From Branchiostoma floridae (taxonomy: Eukaryota > Chordata > Leptocardii > Amphioxiformes > Branchiostomatidae): 64,000 bases of DNA. This document shows, piece after piece, positions 10,939 through 22,400 of the stretch. Made by a program: the position numbers and the translations under genes. The DNA is taken from the NCBI RefSeq assembly GCF_000003815.2, contig NC_049986.1, positions 15,525,569-15,589,568 on the forward strand, in the 5' to 3' direction. Within the stretch, counting starts at the first letter, position 1. The number at the start of each line of letters is the position of its first letter. Under the pieces are notes generated by a model. The model was not told the DNA's origin, searched no databases, and worked only from the letters and a program-made list of their open reading frames with translations.

Positions 10939-13900
10939 ATGATGGGGGCAGCTACCGTCTTCATTTGTACTTTCATGTGTGCTGTATGCTTACCAGTTGG
11001 AGCAGCGGTATCAAATGGTAAGAACATGTGAGCAACGGTGACATTTAATACGAGGTGTTGTGTATGTGGGGAGGGGGGCACATGTGGTTTGTTGTCACCG
11101 GGTTGTTCATGTAACATGCAGACTCATGCTTCATTAGTTTCTTTGCAAATAACTTAATTTCATTCCAGAAAACATTATCATCTGGAGAATTACAGAAAGT
11201 TTTATCAACCATTGAGTACCTAGTAGCGTATGCCAAGGCCTGGAATTATTCTTAAAGCACAGGTGAAACTTTGGAGCATCAACAAATGTTGGAGCGGGCC
11301 GAGAAACATTATTTGGCGGTCAGCCTTTTTACCGGAAAACACAGGAAAACACAGGAAAACACACGAAGGAGTGTATAATCTACTGAAATACAGTATGTTT
11401 TGATGAGTAAACATGACAGGTCGCTATGTTTTGCCACAGAATAATCTACATATGGCCCTGGAATGAAGAAATCGTCAGAAAATGCATGAGACGACGGGCC
11501 GGACCGCCGCCACCCGGCGGCCATGTTTGTTTTCATTGCAGAATACAGTTCAGCTGATACTTTCACAACAAGACAGCTGATATCTACCGAACTTCAGTGC
11601 AAATATCTGTAACTTATAAATATATTGGCATAAATATAATGTATATGAATCTACTCGGATTGTGATAAGAATCTGTTTTTAGTATTTCTTAATAAAGCTT
11701 GCTTCTTCTAGCCGTCAACGTTACATAATTTTGCGGCGGTCCGACCGTCGTCTCATGCATTTTCTGATGATTTCTTCATTCCAGGGCCATATGTAGATTA
11801 TTCTGTGGCAAAACATAACGACCTGTCATGTTTACTCATCAAAACATACTGTATTTCAGTAGATTATACACTCCTTCGTGTGTTTTCCTCTGTTTTCCTC
11901 TGTTTTCCGGTAAAAAGGCTGACCCCATTATTTGGTATATCTATATAACTGAAGCGTGTGCAATAATGCCTTGATAAGTTGTGCAAAACTACTGAGGTCA
12001 CGAGTAAACTTCTCATTACTCGGTATCCAGTGATAAAGTCGTATCGTCACTTACCAGTGGGGAATATTTATCGTCACTAGTTTTCAAGTGATGAGGAAAC
12101 TTCAGCACTAGTTTACCGGAATCAGCACTGGAAACCGAGTGATGAGAGTACCGTCCGCACTGGTATACAAGACCTACAGCTGCCCTTCAATCATTGCAGG
12201 GAGGTTATAATTTAAAGTGTATTTATCTTTTTGATCCAGATGACTACAGATTTGTGATGTGGACAGATGAGACGTTGGATGGCAACACTACAATGTCCAA
12301 CACACTCATCGTTCAGGGGGAAAACTTGGTAACTACAATCCTGACATTATTGTTATCTTTAGAAGTTCTCCAACAATTTCTAAACTGCTAAGTTAACTTC
12401 GTTACTTACTGCATTTAGATTTTCATCTTCAAAGGGCACTTCACATTTGTTTAGACTCGTGTAGTTTCCAGTGGCACACACAGCTGCAAGTTTCCCTGAA
12501 GTTTCAATAGGAGGATATATTTCTACATAGAGGAAGGGGTTGCAAGTCCATTATATACCTTTATGTGCTCTAGGCACCTCCTTGAACACAGGACTGCCAT
12601 TATTGATAGTATTAGTACGTCCCTTCCCAAAGACTAGTGCCACCCTAACTGAAATGCTCTTTCCAAGATTGAACTGGGATCTGCCAGTTACTGCTGAATT
12701 AGAAACAGAAGCTCAACTGTGAGGCTGCTAAGAATTAAGATACAGGGACAAACAAATGTCATATATCTAAGGTACCAAAGACCTAACAGGGATAGGTCAT
12801 TGCTTATGCTAGATGATGATTTTTATGTGTAATATTTTGTTTCAGACGGTATATTGCTGGCTGACAGATCCCACAAATGACACCCTGGCCACGAGACAGG
12901 CACTGTTTGACACATATATAGCACTCAACCAGGCTCCCTCCCTCACCATATACAACAGGACATGGAGTCAAACTTTTCACTTTCCCTCTGTAAGTTTGAA
13001 ATATTTGTATCCGTCCTTGTAAGTTGTATCTCAATTTTTCATTATATTAAACTTCAATGGTGAAACAATATTCATGTACAGTAAATGTTGGCCTTCCTGA
13101 ACAGACGTGACTCACTCACTTAAATTTTGTGATCTGATGCAAATTTTGACATATCTGATGGATGAAAGGTACCTTAAAGTCGATGTCACTTAATTTGTTT
13201 ATCAAATTTTGCAGAGATGACACTGTGTTTTATCAATGTTTCTAGTTTGATATTGATAGCGTTAATTTTGTTTGTTAACTCACCACAGACAAACGAGTCT
13301 AAATCTTGGGAACTGACGATTCCCACAACAGAGTTCAGTCATCAAGGTAAGTTATGGCTAATCTGATTGTGATAAACTCTTCAATTCTCAAAATTTAAGA
13401 AGGCTGTGTTTCCATGGATTTCATAAATACAGCATGTAATACCCGTACTACAAATATGAACAATTAAAAACAGAATATGTCAGTAGGTAATATAGTACAT
13501 GCAAGGTTCACCCAGTTCTTGTTAGTTTGTGCACTGAACCATAAATGTAAGCAGAATGCTGACTGGTGTTCGTGCCCAACGACTGAAAAAGTTTAATTGT
13601 TTCAGATAAGACTCCAACAGAACAGTGGAGGGTCTCCTTAGCCCTGGGCCACAGAAACTTTCTCACTCAAGGTTCTCTTCTACTTGTACAGAGAGGTGAG
13701 TAGGACATTTTTCTTACCTTTTTAAGCAAGAAAGTGTACATTTCACTGCACTTGATACTGTTGCACTAATTTACTTTATCTTGTAAGTAGACATTTTAAG
13801 ATGCAACAAAAAATGAAAACAACTCAAGACAATACTTTTCAGTACAGTAGCATGTACATTCATATTTTTCATCCTTAGCAAAGTTTTAACTCGATATATC

Positions 13901-16157
13901 AATGATTTGCTATTCATGGTATATTCATTAATTCATGACTTCATTACTTCTTTTCCCTAGAGCCCATCTTGCATTGGTTGCTAGGAGACCGCCTCCCTGC
14001 CCCGCCCGTTCTGTGGGAGAAGGAGACAGATCAGCTGGTCATCACCAAGAGCCCGTGTTCTCCTGATGTGGCTGTTCTGGGCGTGGCTGAAAATAACTTC
14101 ACATCCGCAGGTATCAAAATGTATATCTTTTTCATAAACTTTCAAAAAGCTGGAGATCGATCTGCCATTGAACCCTTTCATCTAACATCTAACCCTTACA
14201 CCATGCAGAAAGTGATGTTAAAATGGATAGTGAGTGAGTGTGAGGCTCTGATAATTTCTTAATTCTTTCAGTCAACAAATCTGGAACTGGTCTTCATATT
14301 TACATTGATAAAGACTAGACATCTAAGTGATAAGATATGTGGGTTAAGAATTACTCAAACAACTTGGTACATGTAGATTTATTCAGTTGCTTGAGTAATT
14401 GTTACTTGTCTTTGCAAGTTTTTGCTCAGCTTTTAATGTTTATCGTTTCAGGAGTCATCTTAGGTGTGACGTACCACCACTTCAGAGAAAACTATACCAC
14501 ATGGTTCAACATGACACAAAACCCCAGTCTGTGCAACATCACGACAGGTCAGTGAATTGTAACAGAAAGGAGTTTTGGGCTAGTCTTGTGATTGGTCAAA
14601 GCATGATGATTCTGTGGTGCTATTGACCAATCAAGAAATCTGATGTGTTAATGACCTATTTGTATTGAACCTGAATGTCCTTGACCAATAAGAATGTCCC
14701 ATATGACACAATCTGGTTCAACTTCTGTTTCAGACTGTTCTTTGCTACGATTGGTGGATTTCCTTTTGACCAATCGTCACCTGCTTCTCCTGACCAATCA
14801 GGGCCTGTATGTGAGCAGTGACCTGATTGGCTGGGACAGCCTTGCCCAGGTTCAGTTTCTCAGCACATCCATCAACAGCCTGATGTCGGCTGTCTTCCAG
14901 GTAGGTTTTATCTAGATCTGTATTTGAGTTATTTGATACACAATCAAAAGCCAATATTTTGGTGATTCTTCAGCTACCTTCCTCCGAGAAGGCTGCTTGT
15001 CCTTGGTGCTGAAAATGTGGTGAACAGTTTATAGATATTTCTTATTATATACTTCGAAATAATTCTTAACAAATTATTGATTAATTATTGATTTAAAAGA
15101 AACAGTGGGAAGTAGTTCATGACAGTTGCAACAGGTAGTGGACTGAGTAAAACATTCATTTTTAAGCTTGAAATAAAAGTACTGAGGATGTAATATGCTT
15201 GAGGAGTGCCTACAGAAAGTCATCTTTCTTGGACAACAGTCCTTATATTCTGCTTTCCTGAAAATGTTACATGAAAATTAAAACATTTAATAGTATATTT
15301 ATTTGTGCCCACATATTCCCAGGCAGGTAATGTGAGCAGGGCCAACACCAGACTGTGGAACACACCTGAGTGTGAATCTGTCACACCTGGCTATACACCT
15401 GGTAAGCAATTCTCACCTTAGAAGTATGACAATTCAGTCAATTGCCGATATCTAATGCTACACCTTGTAATTGTCTGATTGCAAAATTCTGCAATCTGTG
15501 AATGCACAAGTTTAGGTGATACTTTTAGGATAGAATTAACCAACAATATGTGTTAAATAAGTTCTCAACTGCAAAATTATTTTTTGCTTCCAGCTGATCA
15601 TGTGATCATTACCCATCATCCTCCAGTAGGGTCAGAGGTCAGGTTGAATATTTGATGATGAAGAAGTTATTCCCCCATGATTTGACATGTTTGTTCCTGC
15701 AAGTTGCCTTTCATTATTGCAGAATATTTTCTAAAATAGTTTTAAATGTTTTTGGTTCCTGGTAGCTGAAGCTTAGAGGATTTCTCTGAAGGTTTTGTTC
15801 AGTTACAACATGTACTTTGGTTGACCAATACTGATCATGATGGAAATACAAATAGTTTTTGTAACATTTACATATTTTTTAGCATTCACAATTCACATAA
15901 CGTTATCTGAAATATGTTGTTCCAGAAAATGGTTGTTGTTGTGGTAACAATAACATTTTGATAACACAAGAAGTTTGAAGTCTGTAGGCATTAGTTTTTA
16001 CAGAAAAAGTTTGTATTTCCAGATTAACAACACCAGTTACTACAGCACTGCTCCCTACACAACATGGGAGACACTTGCCCCTAACAGTGGGGCAGCAGTC
16101 GTGTCTGCTGCATATGACATACAGAAGGACAACTTTGTCATTCTCAAGCAAACTCAG
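10939..16157 (+). CDS. CATSPERB: CATSPERB coding exons 1-11 (signal peptide and N-terminal extracellular region)
   Basis: Exons: 10939-11017, 12204-12328, 12846-12989, 13289-13346, 13606-13695, 13961-14110, 14452-14547, 14734-14900, 15323-15401, 15594-15637, 16023-16157. Each is bounded by AG/GT and the phases agree. Exon 1 (79 nt, phase 1) encodes the signal peptide. It joins in frame to exon 2 only if the acceptor is the AG at 12202-12203 rather than the stronger-looking CAG at 12197-12199, which would shift the frame; this junction is the least certain in the gene. Exons 2-3 carry LKCIYLF and VYCWLTDP, matching the vertebrate N-terminal domain. Exons 5-8 contain REPILHW, WFNMTQ and the LLTNRHL strand. 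Several N-glycosylation sequons (NRT, NYT, NMT, NIT, NVS, NTS) fit an extracellular location. Confidence 0.88.
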
Positions 16158-19100
16158 GTAAGGTATGATAACACTCATTGCAATCAACCTTTATTATAAG
16201 CAAATATTTGTAACAATAAAAAATGCAGTACCCTATAGTAGTAATGATTTTAATCTCTGCTATCTAGGACATTTTTATTCAAAACATGATCAGAAGCAAA
16301 CAAATCTTACGTACTGGAAAATACCATTATGGTAGTACTTGAAATTACTTAACAGAAAGTGCATCAAACAAACTTGTACANNNNNNNNNNNNNNNNNNNN
16401 NNNNNNNNNNNNNNNNNNNNNNNNNNNNNNNNNNNNNNNNNNNNNNNNNNNNNNNNNNNNNNNNNNNNNNNNNNNNNNNNCAAGATCTAGCAATCTATGA
16501 AAAGCAAACCATGTAATCAGACTACTAAAAAACCACATTGTTGTAAAGAAAACATTGTGTGTACTACCAGCAGACTTTTCGCCTGTAATGCTTGCACAAC
16601 TACATGTATGTGACCTAATGGAATAATATGGTGTAGGAAGGACTTGAATACAGTTCCTCTCAGCAGGAATCCTTGCAACTACTAAAACATCATGTCGTAA
16701 AAAGAAACCTCTCTGTACATCAGTCTCTACACCTCGTCAGACTTATCGGAATGTGAGCCATCGCCAGAGCTGCTCATGTCGATGTACAACTCTGTCCTCT
16801 TGAACTTCTTCTCTGTGACGCTGACGTCTTCATCTTCATCAAACTCATCCCAGCGCGGGTGTGGGATCACCGGGATCTTCTCTTCCAGCTTCTCATCATC
16901 ATCATCATCATCCTCTACTGCCTTCTCAAAGTCCCACTCGTATTTGTCAGAGTCGTCCGACTCCACTATCTTCAGCGGGTTGTCCACCGGCGCTCTCGAC
17001 TTCTTCTTAGGTTTGGCTTTGACCTGATCTGCTGCATCTTTGTTGGATGTGAGCCCATTGGTGAGTGGCGACTGTGTTTTGTGTGGATTGAAATCATCCT
17101 TGGATGGCTTTGCCGTGTCTTGGAAATCTAAAGACTTTCTCGTCCCGTTCAAGTCCAGGTTTTGTAGATTTAGGGAGAGTAAGGATGTCGCAGGGCTGTT
17201 GGAGATGGAAGAGTGGTCACCATCGTCGTCGTGGTCAAGGTCATATGTGTGGACAAGGTCACTCTTGGGTAGGAAGGTCTCGGAGAAGGTCAGCTCGTCT
17301 ACGCGCTGGTTGAGGACGGCGATTTTGTTGCGGTGTTCTGTCAGCTCCCGGCGCAGCTCAGTATTCTGGGAGGAGAGTTAAAGAATCATCCCATAATGCA
17401 TTTACTACCTATCATCAGCTTCCAAATATTGATTGTTAGCAGGCTGTTCAAATCATCAGTTTTATACTTTTCTATAGTGATAATGCTATAAAAGAACTCT
17501 CAGACTTTATGGCAGTATCCTACTNNNNNNNNNNNNNNNNNNNNNNNNNNNNNNNNNNNNNNNNNNNNNNNNNNNNNNNNNNNNNNNNNNNNNNNNNNNN
17601 NNNNNNNNNNNNNNNNNNNNNNNNNNNNNNNNNNNNNNNNNNNNNNNNNNNNNNNNNNNNNNNNNNNNNNNNNNNNNNNNNNNNNNNNNNNNNNNNNNNN
17701 NNNNNNNNNNNNNNNNNNNNNNNNNNNNNNNNNNNNNNTAGGGGCAAGATGAATAGAGGCTTTGTACCAATGTTATCAAAGTCTCTTATCAGTAAAATTG
17801 TTAGTATCCGCAATATAGGTAAAAAGAATGCAAAATACCCCTTTCAGGACTAGAAATCTGCATCATTCATCATAGACAACCACAATTTTCATTGATGAGA
17901 CACATTCTTGATATCCATCTTGCAATTGGTGATGCCCTCAGTGATTTTTACATAAGTTAGTTACTGAATTACTGCAGTAACTAAGACAACCAATTAATAA
18001 CCAATTTGAATTGGACACATTTGCATAGACCTGTTGTACATGGAAGAAATAAAACTGTTTTTTCCTTCATTTTCTGGATCTAGATTAGGAATAACATTAT
18101 TTTTGTTCCTGTAAAAAAGCCATACATTCACATATGTACTAAAAGAAAGGTTATACTCTAATGATTGAGGTTTAACTTTAACTTTGAGCTTATGTTACAT
18201 TTATGTCTAGACTGCCTTATTGTGTACAGCTACTTACTTAGACACAATAAGAATCAAGAACAATAGTTTCAGCCGAAGCTTCCCCACATAGACGGCTGTC
18301 TGTGATAGGTTAAAACCCCATCCAACCACCTGTAAACAACTCCCATTGTGAAGCCTATGGGGCTTCCATTAACGGATGGGTAGCCATGTTTTGGTTGTGA
18401 CCAACCGGAAGGTGTTACACAAAGGTTAGGTGTCGTTTGGGACATGTTTATCTCCTCAGGTCACAGGGGCAGTCGTGGTGTGGATTTCAGCGAGACGTTA
18501 CATACTAGTCTACTGTGTTCTACTGCAGAAGTGGCATGGACACTGGCACTGGCAGTGCAGCTGCAATCAGACTTTATTTTATGTACACTGTACACCAGTG
18601 CAATGGCCAAGAGGGTAGAGTGTTTGGCTTGCATTCTATAAGTTGTGAGTTCGATCCCCGGCCGAGTTATACCAAAGACTTTAAAAATGGTACATGCTGC
18701 TTTCTCTACTTACCACTCAGCACTCATGAGGAAGAGTATGGTATTTTAACACACATCACTACCAGCGGACTAGCCCCCTGCTGTAGTGGCTTGCATAAAT
18801 GTGTGGCCCAAGGGCTACAGAAATGGACTCTTACAGGCAGCTTAGTTTGCATAAATTGTCTATTTATTGAATGTACCTGTATACAGTATTTACTTCAACC
18901 TGCATCTTGACTGCTCTGGACCAGACTACCTTAACCCAGAATCTTCAGGTGTTTTCCTCTCTCTGTTCTCTACTGATTTACGTAGTCTCAACATCTGTCA
19001 TGTATGAACAGACTGTTTCGGATGCCAATGATGTTCTCAGTACTATTGTTCATCCATTAAATGAGACATTGTCAATCAGAGATGGCAGACTTCATCTCTT

Positions 19101-19443
19101 CATCCCTACTGTTTTCAACCTCTCCCGTGATGCAGTAGCACAGACTTAAGTCACAGCATTCTGTATAATATTATTGGAAATGGCAGAAACAAGACCTTAG
19201 AGTCTGTTTATGGCCAATGTTTCTATAAAGCATCAATTCTTTTCAACTAATTATATTAATTCAAATCCTTAAGCATAAATACTAGTAACCAATTTTGAAT
19301 CCAAAGTGTACAAAATGTAGTTTCAAGATAGTACATTATGTTTTAGGGGCCTTAGCAACCTGTAGCAGCTGTAACTATATGCAGCTTTAAGAGTAGCCCA
19401 CCTGTTGCATAGTTTACAGTTCTGCTAGAATGCATTGAAAACC

Positions 19444-19484
<41 letters not shown>

Positions 19485-22400
19485 CAAGAACAGCGGATCT
19501 GCTTACCTAAACACTTGCCAACGTGCGCTTCAAGTTGAAAATCAGGGGTATCTTGACTTGGACCTCTTTTCCCTTCTACCTCGACCAGGAGCACTTTCGG
19601 AGTGTGGACCACACAACTTTTGGAAGTGTGGCCAGGTCACCACCGTACACAGATATCTGGGGTTTTAACAATAGTTTCTCAGAGGTGTCCGGTTCAGGGG
19701 CGGGGTTGTGGGTTACCAGGAGGGGGTTTACTGTTTCATGGATTGTTGAAAGTCGCTCAACAGTGAAGCCACCGAATGGAGGCAGGACATAAAGTAAACA
19801 ACATTATCAAGTCCCTCCTTTAGAGAGTGCATCTAATACTAGCACTTTCTGGAAGGTATTATTATATACTGGACAATACTGAGTGGACTAAAGTGTAAGG
19901 ATTGCTTTCATCATCTACATGTTAGAGGATTATGTTTCTAATGTAAATGAACAAGTGATGAACAAAGCATCATTTATCACTGACTGATTTACTCCATGGA
20001 GCCAGCAGTCCGAGTTTGTGCCCGCTGTCTGGACACGACTGGAAAAGAGTCACCTTGTCTTTTTAGAGAAAGACATAAAGCTGGTGTCCGAGAGTATACT
20101 GGAACTTTAAGTGTTAGCCACAAGTGTCAAACCTCTGCTTGTAAAAGAACCAAACACACTTATCATGAAGAGTATGGGTGACCCTTTGTACTTGGCAAAA
20201 AAATGCAAGCCGCAAGCCACAGTGAACCCTCATTGCACTACCACTCACTAGCTTACTTGAAAAAATGTCATACTTCAGCCCAGTTGAGGATGACTGCTTC
20301 ACCTTACCCATTGACTGTAGATCATTATCATAACTGTATATGGTACTCTTAAATTTTGGTCTGATGCAACGATCTCTGCAGTGATCTTAGTATTGAACAA
20401 AATTTCATCTGCAATCATAACTTTTCTCTCTGTATCTTTTAAAAGAACAAAAGTCAGAGTGTCAGTTGGAGCATCTGTGTGTGTTTTTGTAATACTCAAT
20501 GCAGCAGTTAAGTGCCATACACCGTCAGTACAGCAACTATTTTTGTTGGTGGGACTGAGTTGCAAAGCATTACAGATAATGGGCAAAGTTTGCCATCTCT
20601 GATTGCCTTGTTGCGTTTATTCCCCTACAGGATGGACCCAGAGTGACAGTGGTGTCCAGGACAGGAGGGGGTGGTCAGCTGTACCCCCCTGCGGAGTTCC
20701 CCCCCAGTTTCACCCCCTCAGGGCTGGCCTTCCACCCTGTCAATCATTTCCTGTATGCTTATGGATCACAAGTACGGATAATTCTAGAAGTTAATTTTCT
20801 AAGAATTGATTTTGAGGACCAAAGGCATGATATTACTGATGAATTTCTAGCAAGAAATAAGTTTAGAAATCAGGATGTTATTCATGAATCTTTTAAAGGG
20901 TTCATGTAATTGCAAAATTAGTTTGTTTTATACTTTACTCCTTTAATATACAGTACTTTACCACCAAGTACTGTATATTAAATTAGTATCCCCATTAGGC
21001 TTCAAACAATATTTACAGCAAGATGTGTAAAAGTAAAAGTTAGGTGTGACAAGTTGTTCAGTGGTACAGATACTGCGTACTGCGAGCCTGCAAAGCTGGT
21101 GTGTTGTGCTGAAGAGCAGTATGCTGGCTATATAGATACAGATGAGGATGTATTACCTATTATTACTACAGTAACTGTAGCATCTCTGCCCATCTGCAGG
21201 TGTTTGTGTCCTTAGATGGAGGAAGTTCCTTTGACCCTATCCTCAGCCTCCCAGTCGGCCAATCAGTGTCTTCCTTTGATGCTGATGTGCATCATGGAAC
21301 TGTTGCCATGGTTACCGGTGAAGGAGACATATTCTATGGCACTGCAGGTGATATAACATTTTTGTAACAGGATTAAGAATTTCTGTTGTTTTGTTGGAGG
21401 GAATTGATGTTAAGCTTTTTTTTTTATTTGTCCTCTTGCAAACAAGTCTAAAAGCAAACCAAGAAAGGGTGGTAAAAACATTTTCATGGTAAAATATATG
21501 TTAGGTCCATGGAAAAGACAACTAACAACTTGCCTTACCCCTTATGTACCATGGATAAGTCCCATCAGATTGGTAATAACTTGTTTCTCGAAGTAATGTT
21601 TTTTCCTAGATGACCACGCTCAATAGTTTTTGGGCTCCTTTCAGCTACCTTTCATCAAAATGTGATAAATTCTGCTTGTTTTTATTTTGGTACTTAACTG
21701 ACTATTCTGTTCCTAAGGTATTCCCAGGATGTCCCAGATACTGCAGGGGGAGGTACCAGGTACCGCAGTTCTAGTGGACAACACTGGACAGTGGTACCAG
21801 GTCAGGGTGAACAGCAGTACTGCTGGGATACAAACTGAGGTGGTAGACATCACAGGGGGCATACAGGTTAGGGGAAATCATTCTTTTGGACTTTTCCAAC
21901 AGACATAATTTTTGTGCATTTGTGTAATATAGTAACAGTTACTGTAAGGTCTGCTGACATGTACATGTCGACAGCATTGGAAGTTGGAACTACATTTTTT
22001 ACTGAACTTAAAAATTTTGTAGTCCATGACAGACTTTCTCAATCAGTCATGGCTATAGTGAATTGTCTTTGATGATAATCTTTGTCAATGTAGTAATCAT
22101 GAATAGCAACTAAACTAAGGTTATTAAATCAGGATTTTAGTCCTCAGAAAAGTTGGCTATTTGGTTTGAGATTGCCCATTTTTTTAAATTACAGAGTGCA
22201 GATACGTCCTTTGCTAGACCACTGGTCCCCCAATTCCTGTCAGCAGAAACCATCGTGTTCCACGAACACAAGCAGCTGCAACATCCATGGGAGACCGCAG
22301 AGGATGGTCTCACCTCGGGGTTCTCTCAACTTCATGTGGGACAGAAACTTCAGCTCAGGTACTTGGTATCATGTGTCATGGGGATCATATAGTGCCACAG

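Noticed and set aside
16776..17381. Plus-strand open frames rich in Ser/Phe over the gap-bounded island
   Set aside because: They are antisense shadows of the minus-strand coiled-coil exon, with low-complexity TCATCATCA translating to Ser runs.
18600..18662. Possible tRNA gene
   Set aside because: A- and B-box words are present but no complete clover-leaf or anticodon arm can be drawn; the sequence continues into a SINE body.
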